Origin: Thalassospira lucentensis MCCC 1A00383 = DSM 14000
GTDB taxonomy: Bacteria; Pseudomonadota; Alphaproteobacteria; Rhodospirillales; Thalassospiraceae
Reading direction: 5' to 3'
Length of the DNA: 64,000 bases
NCBI RefSeq assembly: GCF_000421265.1
Contig: NZ_ATWN01000009.1
Location: forward strand, 62,001 to 126,000
The translations under genes and the position numbers were made by a program. Shown piece by piece: positions 25,170 to 33,806 of the stretch; within the stretch, counting starts at the first letter, position 1, and each line of letters starts with the position of its first letter. The notes under the pieces are model-generated. The model was given only the letters and a program-made list of their open reading frames with translations. It was not told where the DNA came from and ran no database searches.

Positions 25170-26411
25170 GTGAACAGCAAACTTTCGTTGGAGAAGGACA
25201 AGATCAAGATCGTCCTGCTCGAAGGTATCCATGAAAACGCTGTAAAGATGTTCAAACAGGCCGGCTACTCTAATGTCGACCATTACCCTGCTGCGCTCGA
25301 CGCGGATGAATTGAAATCCGTTGTCTCCGAAGCGCATTTTCTGGGCATCCGTTCTCGCACCAAACTGACCGAAGAAGTTATCGACGCAGCAGGCAAGCTG
25401 ACCTCAATCGGTTGCTTCTGTATTGGCACCAATCAGGTCGATCTGAAGGCGGCTGCCATGCGCGGTATTCCGGTCTTTAACGCGCCCTATTCCAATACCC
25501 GTTCGGTGGCTGAACTGGTTCTGGGCCAGATCATCATGTTGATGCGCGGTATTCCGCAGCGTAACGCGGCTGCCCATGCCGGTGGCTGGCTGAAAAATGC
25601 CAAAGGGTCCTATGAGGCACGCGGCAAGACGCTCGGCATTATTGGTTACGGTCATATTGGTTCGCAGCTGTCGGTTCTGGCAGAATCGCTTGGTATGAAT
25701 GTCATTTACTATGACGTGATCAACAAGCTGGCCATGGGCAATGCAACCACGTGCACATCGATGGATGAATTGCTGGCGCAATCGGATGTGGTGTCACTGC
25801 ATGTTCCGGCCAATGATCAGACCAAAAACATGATCACCGCGGTTGAGATCGGCAAAATGAAGCCTGGCGCACATCTGATCAATGCGGCACGCGGCAATGT
25901 CATTGTGATCGAAGACTTGGCTGCTGCGCTTGAAAGTGGTCATTTGGCCGGTGCGGCGCTTGACGTGTTCCCGGTTGAGCCGGCAGGCAAGGATGAACAG
26001 TTCGAAAGCCCACTTCGGGGCATGAGTAACGTCATCCTGACCCCGCATATCGGCGGATCGACGCAGGAAGCACAGGAAAATATCGGTTTTGAAGTTGCGG
26101 ACAAGCTGATCACATATTCCGATAATGGTTCGACATTGGGGGCTGTAAACTTCCCGGAAGTGTCCCTGCCGGTCAAGGACCGCACTCATACCCGTTTCAT
26201 GCACATTCATCGCAACGTTCCGGGTGTTCTGTCGAAAATCAACGACGTGTTTTCAACGCGCGGCATGAACATCAGTGGCCAGTACTTGCGGTCCGAAGGT
26301 GGTGTTGGGTATGTCGTCGTCGAAGTCGACGAGGAAATCAAACCGGGCCTTGGCGTGCGCAAGGAACTTGCCAACATCGAAGGTACGTTGCGGGTGCGCT
26401 TCCTGTTCTGA
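25170..26411 (+). CDS. serA: D-3-phosphoglycerate dehydrogenase
   Basis: This 413-residue enzyme makes the first step of serine synthesis, oxidising 3-phosphoglycerate with NAD. It has the substrate domain (LLEGIHENAVKMFKQAGY), the nucleotide domain with GIIGYGHIGSQLSVLAESLGM near residue 155, the catalytic Arg/Glu/His triad (NAARGNVI; HIGGSTQEAQ), and a C-terminal ACT domain (RFMHIHRNVPGVLSKINDVF) that usually gives serine feedback. The length matches the E. coli-type enzyme. The start is GTG with AAGGA upstream. serC is not adjacent. Confidence 0.95.
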   Translation: MNSKLSLEKDKIKIVLLEGIHENAVKMFKQAGYSNVDHYPAALDADELKSVVSEAHFLGIRSRTKLTEEVIDAAGKLTSIGCFCIGTNQVDLKAAAMRGIPVFNAPYSNTRSVAELVLGQIIMLMRGIPQRNAAAHAGGWLKNAKGSYEARGKTLGIIGYGHIGSQLSVLAESLGMNVIYYDVINKLAMGNATTCTSMDELLAQSDVVSLHVPANDQTKNMITAVEIGKMKPGAHLINAARGNVIVIEDLAAALESGHLAGAALDVFPVEPAGKDEQFESPLRGMSNVILTPHIGGSTQEAQENIGFEVADKLITYSDNGSTLGAVNFPEVSLPVKDRTHTRFMHIHRNVPGVLSKINDVFSTRGMNISGQYLRSEGGVGYVVVEVDEEIKPGLGVRKELANIEGTLRVRFLF

Positions 26412-26436
26412 TCCGATGGATTAATGTCGATTATAA

Positions 26437-26461
26437 AACGGGGCCCAAAAAGGGCTCCGTT
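26437..26461 (+). terminator. Terminator after serA
   Basis: AACGGGGCCC, AAAAA loop, GGGCTCCGTT (one G-U pair), followed by CTTGTTTGTTT. Confidence 0.75.
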
Positions 26462-26474
26462 CTTGTTTGTTTAC

Positions 26475-27110
26475 CTATTCAGCAAGTTTAATCAATTCTC
26501 GCTCCAACTGGCCATTTGCCATGCAGGTTGTTTGCTGCGTGTTTCCAGGGTTTGGGAAGCTGCCTTGGCCACCAGAATTGAAATAGATTGTGTCACTAAA
26601 TGGCGCAGACTGTCCTTGTAGGTTTGAAATCGTTCCAGATTTAGTCAGTACGTATCTAGTGTTCACCGTCGCGAGGGTTTTTGTATCCTCTAATTCTTCC
26701 AAGACGATATTCACGCGTCCCTCAAGTGCCATATTTCTGTTCACGACATAAATCGTATCTGTAAGTATTTCATATGAGGCATGAGGTGAGGATGCTGCAA
26801 AGCGGTAATTGCGTTCTCCCGCAGCGTTTTTCACGTAGGAATGAATGTAACCGCAATCAACATATTTTTGCGGGTTTCCTGTGTAACTCACATTTACCAG
26901 CCCGGAATCTTTGTCCAAATTATTGATAACAAAATATTCTTTACTGAGGCGTGGAATGAAATCTGCCCACACATCTTTTTTACTGCGTTCTACTATGACT
27001 GAATTGGTCGTTTTAGTCGTGTGTGTAGGAGGTGTATATTCTAATTTACCTGAGCACGCAGATAAGAGAATAGTTACGGCAGAAACTATTAGAGCCGACT
27101 GGAATCTCAA
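26475..27110 (-). CDS. Predicted lipoprotein of unknown function, AT-rich
   Basis: I do not recognise this protein. Starting at TTG 27110 (with TAGGAG upstream) gives 211 residues with a clear lipoprotein signal, MRFQSALIVSAVTILLSAC, with Cys19 as the acylation site. The mature part has a VIVERSKKDVWADFIPRLSKEYFVINNLDKDSGLVNVSY segment, reminiscent of domains that pair an N-terminal helix with a beta-sandwich in small envelope lipoproteins. The gene is visibly richer in A/T than its neighbours, hinting at recent acquisition. It should be attached to the inner or outer membrane. Confidence 0.6.
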   Translation of the reverse strand: MRFQSALIVSAVTILLSACSGKLEYTPPTHTTKTTNSVIVERSKKDVWADFIPRLSKEYFVINNLDKDSGLVNVSYTGNPQKYVDCGYIHSYVKNAAGERNYRFAASSPHASYEILTDTIYVVNRNMALEGRVNIVLEELEDTKTLATVNTRYVLTKSGTISNLQGQSAPFSDTIYFNSGGQGSFPNPGNTQQTTCMANGQLERELIKLAE

Positions 27111-27180
27111 TGGTCTAACTCCTAAAATGCAAAATTCTAATATAATATAGTTACCAATTTGCACTTCGTCGGTCTACATT

Positions 27181-27213
27181 AAAGGTTGTGGTTTCACTTA
27201 GATAGCAACCTTT
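27181..27213. repeat. Inverted repeat after the GNAT gene
   Basis: AAAGGTTG (27181-27188) and CAACCTTT (27206-27213) pair perfectly. It lies just past the GNAT gene stop on the minus strand but lacks a T-run there, so it is at best a weak terminator. Confidence 0.4.
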
Positions 27214-27223
27214 TGGTAAAGAG

Positions 27224-27736
27224 TTATAGCTTGCGATACATCACCAGCGCGTCTGTTTCGCCCAGTGTTGGGTGCATGAAGGCACCGGGGAGGCGGCCGA
27301 CAACCTCAAAGCCGAGTTTTGGCCACAGGTGAATGGCGGCGGCGTTGCTGGTGATGACGAAATTGAACTGCATCGCGCGATAGCCAAGGCCCTTGGCCCG
27401 AACAAGCGAGTCTTCACACATCTTGCGGGCAAGGCCTTTCCCGCTGGCGTTTGGGGCAACCATATAGCCGCAATTACAGACATGTGCGCCACCACCGGCC
27501 TGATTGGTCCGGATGTAATAGGTGCCAAGAATTTGACCGTCTTGCTCTGCGACCAGTGTGGTCTTGTCGGCGCCCAGCCAGTAATCGGCGATCTGGTCGC
27601 GTGTCAGGTTGGGATCAATCGCATAGGTATCACCCGCGCGCAGGATTGGTTCAACAATGGCAAGGATGGCATCCTTGTCACGTGGGGCGGCTTCTCGGAT
27701 GTGCATGGGATGGCAAACTTCTAAACTGTGAGACAC
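27224..27736 (-). CDS. GNAT-family N-acetyltransferase
   Basis: This 170-residue GCN5-type acetyltransferase begins HIREAAPRDKDAILAIVEPILRAGDTYAIDP. It carries the acetyl-CoA loop NASGKGLARKMCEDSL near residue 105 and ends with NAAAIHLWPKLGFEVVGRLPGAF, the usual NxxAxxLYxKxGF motif. It is close to phosphinothricin/L-amino-acid acetyltransferase-like proteins, but the substrate is unknown. GTG 27736 lies 12 bases after the aat stop with AGAGG upstream, so the two are co-transcribed; ATG 27706 is the alternative start. Confidence 0.85.
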   Translation of the reverse strand: MSHSLEVCHPMHIREAAPRDKDAILAIVEPILRAGDTYAIDPNLTRDQIADYWLGADKTTLVAEQDGQILGTYYIRTNQAGGGAHVCNCGYMVAPNASGKGLARKMCEDSLVRAKGLGYRAMQFNFVITSNAAAIHLWPKLGFEVVGRLPGAFMHPTLGETDALVMYRKL

Positions 27737-27748
27737 GATAGCGTGCCT

Positions 27749-28396
27749 CTATTTATCACCGCCGGACAGTATGAGTTCAAGAAATTCCGTTTCGACCTCA
27801 AACGGAAGGTTCGCCCGCCCGGCAAGCGCCTGTGCGAGTTCATTGCGATAGCGTTCACGTGGTATTTCGAGAACGCCAAACTGTTTCAAGTGATCATTGA
27901 CGAACTGGGTATCAAGCAGGCTGTAGCCGCCTTGGCGCATTAACGCGACGAGATGGACCAAGGCGATTTTTGATGCGTTGGTTTGGCGCGAAAACATGCT
28001 TTCGCCAAAGAAGGCCTTGCCAAGGCTGACCCCGTAAAGTCCGCCGACAAGCTCTCCGTCTTTCCAGGCTTCGATGGAATGTGCACAGCCCATTTTGTGA
28101 AGCGCACAATAGGCATCCAGAATATTGTCATTGATCCATGTGTCGTCACGGTCGTCAGTTGGTTCCGCACAGGCGCGAATGACATCCGGGAAAGCCCGGT
28201 CGACATGGATTTTGAAATCCCCCTTGCGCACGGCCTTTCGCAAGGAGCGCGGCACATGAAATCCATCAAGGGGCAATATACCGCGCCATTCCGGATCAAT
28301 CCAATAAAGGGTTGGATCGTCATGGCTTTCGGCCATCGGGAAAAGTCCGACAGAATATGCCCGGATCAATAGATCAGGTGTCAGTTGGTTTGACAT
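27749..28396 (-). CDS. aat: Leucyl/phenylalanyl-tRNA--protein transferase
   Basis: This 215-residue enzyme adds Leu or Phe to proteins with N-terminal Arg or Lys, marking them for ClpAP by the N-end rule. Family motifs include [74 protein letters not shown] and [18 protein letters not shown] 28396 ([10 protein letters not shown]) matches the family start; the frame open to 28471 is not needed. It leads a two-gene unit with the GNAT gene. Confidence 0.95.
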   Translation of the reverse strand: MSNQLTPDLLIRAYSVGLFPMAESHDDPTLYWIDPEWRGILPLDGFHVPRSLRKAVRKGDFKIHVDRAFPDVIRACAEPTDDRDDTWINDNILDAYCALHKMGCAHSIEAWKDGELVGGLYGVSLGKAFFGESMFSRQTNASKIALVHLVALMRQGGYSLLDTQFVNDHLKQFGVLEIPRERYRNELAQALAGRANLPFEVETEFLELILSGGDK

Positions 28397-28600
28397 GATG
28401 GCAGTGATAATGGTTTCCGTCCTGTCTATCTGACGACACTGTACATATGTGGTGGTCGTTTGCCCTGACAAGACTGTTCAAGGCGTTTGATCACGATGTT
28501 TTTCCATCATAGGCGCGTTTGATTAAATATTTGATGCCAATCGTTGGCAAGACAAATGAAAGTTGCATGATCTGTCTGGCGGATGACGGCAGATCATAAA

Positions 28601-28631
28601 AAAAACGGGAACCTGAAAGGTCCCCGTTTTT
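28601..28631 (-). terminator. Terminator of accBC
   Basis: AAAAACGGGAACCT, GAA loop, AGGTCCCCGTTTTT with one mismatch. On the minus strand an eight-T run follows, placing it just after accC. Confidence 0.85.
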
Positions 28632-28652
28632 TGTTGGCAATCAATTGATTGC

Positions 28653-29993
28653 TTATTTCATGCCCATGAACTTTTCCAGCCAGTGGATGTCGTAATCCCC
28701 TTTTTGGATATCCGGGTTGGCAAGAAGCTTTTGATGCAGTGGAATGGTGGTCTTAATCCCGCCAATCGCATATTCCGCCAGCGCACGGCGCAGGCGCATC
28801 ATGCATTCTTCGCGGTCACGACCATGCACAATCAGTTTTGCAATCATGCTGTCATAATAGGGCGGGATCGAATAGCCGGTGTAAATTCCGCTATCGACAC
28901 GCACGCCCAGACCACCTGGCGCATGGTATTCCTTGATCTTGCCCGGTGATGGAACGAAAGTTTCCGGGTCCTCGGCATTGATGCGGCATTCAATCGCATG
29001 GCCGTGAATTTCAAGGTCTTCCTGCTTGAACGACAGTTCAAGACCCGCTGCGACACGGATCTGTTCACGTACAAGGTCAACGCCGGAAATCATTTCTGTG
29101 ACCGGGTGTTCGACCTGAAGGCGGGTGTTCATTTCAATGAAATAGAACTCGCCATTTTCATACAGGAACTCAATCGTGCCAGCATTGCGATAGCCCATGC
29201 CGATCATGGCATTGGCGACCGTGGTGCCGATACGCTGGCGTTCTTCGGGCGTTAAGGTCGGTGAAGGTGCTTCTTCCAGAACCTTCTGATGGCGACGCTG
29301 CAACGAACAGTCACGTTCGAACAGATGCACGGCATTACCATGTGTGTCGCCAATCACCTGCAGTTCGATGTGGCGCGGCTTGCCGAGATACTTTTCGATG
29401 TAAACGGCCGCATTGCCAAAGTTCTGCAATGCTTCCTTACGGGTCATGGAAAAGGCGTCAACAAGGTCTTCGTCGCGCTCCACGACTTTCATGCCGCGGC
29501 CACCACCACCACCAGATGCCTTGATCAGCACCGGATAGCCGATTTCATTGGCACATTTACGCGCCTCTTCGACCGTCGTGATTTCGCCGTCGGACCCCGG
29601 AACAACCGGAATACCAAGCTTTTCCACAGTCTGTTTTGCGGTGATCTTGTCACCCATCGTGCGGATGTGTTCTGGCGTCGGACCGATAAAGGTAAAGCCG
29701 TGTTCTTCGACCATGGATGCAAAGTCTGCACTTTCCGACAGGAAACCATATCCCGGATGGATGGCGTTTGCCCCGGTGATTTCGGCGGCCGACAGGATGG
29801 CAGGAACGTTAAGATAGCTGTCTTTGGATGCAGGCGGTCCGATACAGACCGATTCGTCGGCCAAACGGACATGCATTGCGTCCGCATCGGCGGTCGAATG
29901 CACCGCGACAGTTTTGATGCCCATTTCGCGGCAGGCGCGCTGAATACGCAGCGCGATTTCACCACGGTTGGCAATCAGGATTTTGTCGAACAT
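28653..29993 (-). CDS. accC: Acetyl-CoA carboxylase biotin carboxylase subunit
   Basis: This 446-residue ATP-grasp enzyme carboxylates biotin on AccB, starting fatty-acid synthesis. It begins [32 protein letters not shown]. The ATP loop [14 protein letters not shown] is near residue 160, [23 protein letters not shown] near 230, and catalytic [15 protein letters not shown] near 290. Length equals the bacterial norm. It follows accB by 17 bases on the same strand and ends at a strong terminator. Confidence 0.97.
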   Translation of the reverse strand: MFDKILIANRGEIALRIQRACREMGIKTVAVHSTADADAMHVRLADESVCIGPPASKDSYLNVPAILSAAEITGANAIHPGYGFLSESADFASMVEEHGFTFIGPTPEHIRTMGDKITAKQTVEKLGIPVVPGSDGEITTVEEARKCANEIGYPVLIKASGGGGGRGMKVVERDEDLVDAFSMTRKEALQNFGNAAVYIEKYLGKPRHIELQVIGDTHGNAVHLFERDCSLQRRHQKVLEEAPSPTLTPEERQRIGTTVANAMIGMGYRNAGTIEFLYENGEFYFIEMNTRLQVEHPVTEMISGVDLVREQIRVAAGLELSFKQEDLEIHGHAIECRINAEDPETFVPSPGKIKEYHAPGGLGVRVDSGIYTGYSIPPYYDSMIAKLIVHGRDREECMMRLRRALAEYAIGGIKTTIPLHQKLLANPDIQKGDYDIHWLEKFMGMK

Positions 29994-30010
29994 GCAGTTC
30001 TTACCCCGGC

Positions 30011-30454
30011 TTATTCAATAATGATCAGCGGTTCGTCATATTCGACCGGATGGCCGTCGGTGGCCAGAATCTGGGACACCTTGCCGGATTTCGGCGCACG
30101 GATCGGGTTGAACGTTTTCATCGCTTCGATCAGCATAAGAGTCTGACCTTCGGTAACGGACGAACCGACCGAAATGAAAGGTGCGGCACCCGGTTCCGGT
30201 GCAAAGTAGACCACGCCGACCATCGGTGATTTGACGGCACCCGGATGGGCGCCTGCATCGGCCGGTGCAGCGGCGGCTGCAGGTACGCTTGCAGCAATCG
30301 GGGCTGCTGCCGGTGCGGCGGCAACCATGGTGCCCTGACGGGCAACGCGAATGCGGTTGTCACCAGCGGCAACTTCAATTTCGGTCAGCTTGGTGTCGTC
30401 AAGCAGCTCGGCGAGCTGGCGAATGGCGTCATTGTCGATGTTGAACTTGCTCAT
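30011..30454 (-). CDS. accB: Acetyl-CoA carboxylase biotin carboxyl carrier protein
   Basis: This 147-residue carrier has an N-terminal region (residues 1-40), an Ala/Pro-rich linker (43-72) and a biotinyl domain from about 74. The biotinylated lysine is Lys113 in [10 protein letters not shown], a variant of the usual EAMKMMN. ATG 30454 ([14 protein letters not shown]) is preferred over the open frame to 30541. It forms an operon with accC. A possible minus-strand promoter at 30921-30948 would give it a leader of about 460 nt crossing the element at 30820-30905. Confidence 0.95.
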   Translation of the reverse strand: MSKFNIDNDAIRQLAELLDDTKLTEIEVAAGDNRIRVARQGTMVAAAPAAAPIAASVPAAAAAPADAGAHPGAVKSPMVGVVYFAPEPGAAPFISVGSSVTEGQTLMLIEAMKTFNPIRAPKSGKVSQILATDGHPVEYDEPLIIIE

Positions 30455-30819
30455 TTCGATATCTTTTATGATGGTGAGTGGATCAATCCGCGCATGGCAT
30501 CCAGGGCGTGGATATAACGTGTATATAGCTCTGGGAGCCAAACCCGTAGATCATGCCGTTTGCAGCTTTCGAGACGTAAGAATGATGTCTGAAGGCATCC
30601 CGCTTTTAAAAATTGGACAGATGGACCTCAAAGATCGCAACCGATATGTGCGTATATGCCCCAGCATCGATAAGAATACCAGAATCTTCTTGTTGGGCGT
30701 GCTCATTCCAGTCAACCGAACCGCCTTTAGGGGGGCCTGAACGACCGAAAACACAAATACCACGGGATGTGCTGTCATTGTGACAGTCTCCCCGATCTAT
30801 TGTGTGTTCTTGCGCCCAA

Positions 30820-30905
30820 GGAATCCTTACGGATGTACCCTGACAGGTTCAAATTCGGCTCATTTAGAATGTAGACGGGTTTCGTCATTCGTTCCCACAT
30901 GCCCA
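30820..30905 (-). ncRNA. Candidate structured leader, partly TPP-riboswitch-like
   Basis: Read on the minus strand, TGAG at 30862 is followed by TTGAACCTG (30852-30844), then GGGTACATCC and GTAAGGA (30830-30824). This order and wording echo the TPP riboswitch core (CUGAGA ... GAACCUGAUC.GG.UAAU.CC.GCG.AGGGA). Important parts differ: CUGAGA is degenerate, the ACCC before GAACC is missing, and the GGGGUGC strand is not seen. It points toward accB and away from thiSG. It may be a decayed riboswitch or chance. Confidence 0.25.
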
Positions 30906-30920
30906 ACATTTAGTGCAGCT

Positions 30921-30948
30921 TTTATAACACGACCAAGGTCTGACGCAA
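30921..30948 (-). promoter_or_regulatory. Candidate sigma-70 promoter reading toward accB
   Basis: On the minus strand TTGCGT (30948-30943) and TATAAA (30926-30921) are separated by 16 bases, placing a start near 30914. This is a weak sequence-only prediction. Confidence 0.3.
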
Positions 30949-31131
30949 CTTTGCATTGGGCCTTTGCGACTTGGCTCCATAACCGATTGTGATCCGCATG
31001 CGGTGATCAAGAACGCTTTACGCGCCCTCAGGTATAAAAACCGCGGAACACAGCTTGCCTCAGACCCGACTGCTGCGCATACTGCGCGGCAATCGTGAAT
31101 ATTTTGATACTAAAGGGATTGAACGAAAAAG

Positions 31132-32127
31132 ATGCGCCTGACCATCAACGGTGAAGACCGCAATATCGAAAGTGCCGGTAATGTTGCAGAACTGCTTGGC
31201 GAACTTGGCATTGCCTCGACCAAGGTTGCTGTCGAACGCAATCTTGAAATCGTGCCAAAGACAGCTTACGGCGAAACTCCACTGTGTGACGGGGACAAAT
31301 TTGAGATCGTCCATTTCATTGGCGGTGGTTCGCAGGATGCTGATCTGGCAGCCGCTGATGACGCCGGGTTTGTTGTCGCGGGTAAAAAATTCTCGTCGCG
31401 TTTGCTGGTTGGCACCGGGAAATACAAGGATTTCGATGAAACCCGTATCGCGATTGAGCAATCGGGTGCCGAAATTGTCACGGTCGCTGTGCGCCGCGTC
31501 AATCTGACCGACCCGAACCAGCCGATGCTGGTCGACTACGTTGATCCCAAGAAATACACCTACCTGCCCAATACCGCAGGCTGCTTTACCGCCGATGACG
31601 CCGTGCGGACCTTGCGTCTCGCGCGCGAAGCAGGTGGGTGGAATCTGGTGAAGCTTGAGGTTCTGGGCGATCAGGCAACGCTTTATCCGAACATGCCCGA
31701 AACACTCAAGGCGGCCGAAGCGCTGATCAAGGATGGCTTCGATGTCATGGTATATTGCAGCGACGATCCTATTCAGGCCAAGATGCTCGAAGACATGGGA
31801 TGCTGTGCGATCATGCCGCTTGGCTCTTTGATCGGGTCGGGTATGGGCATTCTTAATCCGGTGAACATCGCCCTGATCAAGCAAAACGCCAGTGTTCCGG
31901 TTCTGGTTGATGCCGGGGTCGGGACGGCGTCGGATGCGGCCTTTGCGATGGAGCTTGGCTGTGACGGGGTTTTGATGAATACCGCCATTGCCGGTGCCAA
32001 GGACCCAATTCGTATGGCGCGTGCGATGAAGCATGCGATCATTGCCGGACGTGAATCGTTCCTGGCTGGACGGATGCCAAAGAAACAATATGCCGATCCG
32101 TCATCGCCATTGGCCGGGATCATCTGA
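31132..32127 (+). CDS. thiG: ThiS-ThiG fusion: sulfur carrier and thiazole synthase
   Basis: This 331-residue protein joins two thiamine-synthesis partners. Residues 1-66 are ThiS, the ubiquitin-like sulfur carrier, ending in FIGGG where free ThiS would carry the thiocarboxylate. From about residue 80 the TIM-barrel ThiG follows, with [12 protein letters not shown], the Schiff-base lysine at Lys174 in [10 protein letters not shown], and [31 protein letters not shown]. The linker between them is short. Because ThiS normally needs a free C-terminal glycine, processing or another route to sulfur transfer is implied. No other thi gene is adjacent. Confidence 0.93.
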   Translation: MRLTINGEDRNIESAGNVAELLGELGIASTKVAVERNLEIVPKTAYGETPLCDGDKFEIVHFIGGGSQDADLAAADDAGFVVAGKKFSSRLLVGTGKYKDFDETRIAIEQSGAEIVTVAVRRVNLTDPNQPMLVDYVDPKKYTYLPNTAGCFTADDAVRTLRLAREAGGWNLVKLEVLGDQATLYPNMPETLKAAEALIKDGFDVMVYCSDDPIQAKMLEDMGCCAIMPLGSLIGSGMGILNPVNIALIKQNASVPVLVDAGVGTASDAAFAMELGCDGVLMNTAIAGAKDPIRMARAMKHAIIAGRESFLAGRMPKKQYADPSSPLAGII

Positions 32128-32156
32128 TTACGCTTGCTCAACGGTAATCCGTGCAA

Positions 32157-32192
32157 ACAAAAGGCCGTTTCATGAACGAAACGGCCTTTTGT
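32157..32192. terminator. Bidirectional terminator between thiSG and the DsbA-like gene
   Basis: ACAAAAGGCCGTTTC and GAAACGGCCTTTTGT form a 15-base perfect stem around ATGAAC between convergent genes. Confidence 0.85.
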
Positions 32193-32254
32193 TGTTTATT
32201 GGGTATACGAAACGGCTTGACTGCAAATGTAGTCAGTCAGCGTCTGATCCGCGA

Positions 32255-33016
32255 TCAAGATGCCTTTTCAAGACCCGCCTGTACCAGCGCGTCGACCCGT
32301 TCCATATCCGCACCCGAGACCATGGTGCCATTGATGATAAAGGCCGGGGTGCCACTGATCCCGACAGTCTGTGCCATGGCGGAATATTGCGCCAGCATGC
32401 CATTGATTTCCGGCGATTGCATATCTGCGCGCATCTGATCAACATCAACACCGGCAGCAGCCGCCAGATCATTGATGCGGTCTTCGTCAAGCAAACCACG
32501 ATTGGTCATGAAGGCCTGATGGACTTCCATGTATTTGCCTTGCTTGGCCGCAGCCAAGGCGGCTCGTGCTGCCGTTGCACTTTCTTCGCGCAGGATGGGA
32601 AGTTCGACGAAAATGGTCCGGACCTTACCATCGGAATTTTCGACAATCTCCATCACGCCATCAAGCGCACGTTTGCAATAGCCGCAATGGTAATCAAAAA
32701 ACTCAATCACGGTGACGGGCGCATCGGCGGGGCCAATGGATGGAACCGAGGGATCCGCGACCAGTGCATCCCAGACCGGGATGATGGCTTCGGATTGCTG
32801 ACGGGACTGTTCAGCAGCCTGCCAACTCTGAACATTCTGGATCGCACGCAAAAGAACATCCGGATTCTTAATCAGATAGTCCTCGATCATCGCGTCGATT
32901 TCGGTTTTCTGCGCCGGGCTGAATTGGTCATCTGCCTGTGCAGCCGGAACAGCAAACAGCATGACTGCGGCAATACCAGCACCACCAAGAAGGCGTTTAA
33001 CGATCTGAGAATTCAT
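32255..33016 (-). CDS. DsbA-family thiol-disulfide oxidoreductase
   Basis: This 253-residue periplasmic protein has a signal peptide (about residues 1-28, ending AAQA), a helical extension, and a thioredoxin domain with CGYC at 111-114 in FFDYHCGYCKRALDG. The cis-proline loop is ISGTPAFIING. This arrangement is that of the Com1/BcfH-like DsbA group rather than classical DsbA, so it may form or shuffle disulfides in exported proteins. AAGGACG precedes ATG. No DsbB is nearby. Confidence 0.88.
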   Translation of the reverse strand: MNSQIVKRLLGGAGIAAVMLFAVPAAQADDQFSPAQKTEIDAMIEDYLIKNPDVLLRAIQNVQSWQAAEQSRQQSEAIIPVWDALVADPSVPSIGPADAPVTVIEFFDYHCGYCKRALDGVMEIVENSDGKVRTIFVELPILREESATAARAALAAAKQGKYMEVHQAFMTNRGLLDEDRINDLAAAAGVDVDQMRADMQSPEINGMLAQYSAMAQTVGISGTPAFIINGTMVSGADMERVDALVQAGLEKAS

Positions 33017-33092
33017 AGGACGTCCTTATTGTCATTGGGCAGTATTTTACCCGACGGAAAATGTCATTGCTCTGTGATACGGGATCGAGTGG

Positions 33093-33806
33093 CTAACGGG
33101 AAAGTAAAATCTGCGTTAGGTATGTTACGCTGGTCACAGCAGCCAACTTATCCTTGCCTGACGCGATACCGATCCAGACTAGGCGAACCTCGTCACCCGG
33201 TGCATCTGGCCAATACCGGCGATAGACGCCCGCAAGGTCGAAATATTCGCGTTGCCATTGGCCATAGGTCACCTGACTGTTCCCAACCGGGATACGGACG
33301 GTGTGCTCGGTTGGTGGTTTGCCCGTGCCAAGGTCATTCTCGCGCCAGTCGCCTTGATCTTGTAGGCGAAATCCCAGAACAAGCTCAACATCACCGACCT
33401 GTGCGGTGCTGTTTTGTTGCCAGTCAAACGACAAATAAGGGGATGCGAGCACAAGAATATTGGTACGGCGACCCAATTCAAACGGGCCTGCCGCCGGGCG
33501 TGCAGCCAGTGCAATTTTGCCGTCCTTGTCCTGCCATTCAAGTGCCGCCGAGGATGGCGCCCCTGACGCAGAAGCATTAGTCTGATGATTGTACTGCCAG
33601 TATTTTGGCGGGTTCGAGAGCGAAAAAGGCGCATAAAGCAATTTTAAATCGCCGCCGACATCGACCCCGGACCCGGGCAATGTGCACGCAGATAAATGCA
33701 AACCCGCAGCCACAAGAAGGCCAAACAGGCGAAAACGACGATGACCTGTAATCAGTGCTGATATCCATGCATCAAATTGTGGGTGGTTGCCAAGGCAACC
33801 GGTCAT
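33093..33806 (-). CDS. Predicted lipoprotein coupled to the BepA-like protease
   Basis: I cannot name this 237-residue protein with certainty; the beta-rich body (SPYLSFDWQ, VELVLGFRLQ, VRLVWIGIASGKDKLAAVTSVTYL) somewhat resembles DUF3047 proteins. A hydrophobic stretch, LFGLLVAAGLHLSAC, gives a lipobox near residue 41, although the region before it is long for a signal peptide. ATG 33806 overlaps the stop of the upstream protease gene as ATGA, so translation is coupled and a shared envelope role is likely. Confidence 0.65.
   Translation of the reverse strand: MTGCLGNHPQFDAWISALITGHRRFRLFGLLVAAGLHLSACTLPGSGVDVGGDLKLLYAPFSLSNPPKYWQYNHQTNASASGAPSSAALEWQDKDGKIALAARPAAGPFELGRRTNILVLASPYLSFDWQQNSTAQVGDVELVLGFRLQDQGDWRENDLGTGKPPTEHTVRIPVGNSQVTYGQWQREYFDLAGVYRRYWPDAPGDEVRLVWIGIASGKDKLAAVTSVTYLTQILLSR

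Larger units (their letters stand above)
30455..31131. other. Long intergenic region between accB and thiSG
   Basis: No recognised gene lies here. A 75-codon minus-strand frame (30551-30778) has GGGGAG ten bases before its ATG, but its product matches nothing I know. The region also holds a candidate minus-strand promoter and a sequence resembling the 3' half of a TPP riboswitch (both listed separately). The remaining part before thiSG shows no riboswitch in the plus orientation. Confidence 0.5.

Noticed and set aside
30551-30778. 75-codon minus-strand frame with a GGGGAG site
   Set aside because: The product has no recognisable motif and odd composition. It is described under the gap but not called as a gene.
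30841-30865. Plus-strand GGTTCAAATTC resembling a tRNA T-loop
   Set aside because: The flanking bases do not form a T-stem, and no D-arm, anticodon arm or acceptor pairing is present.
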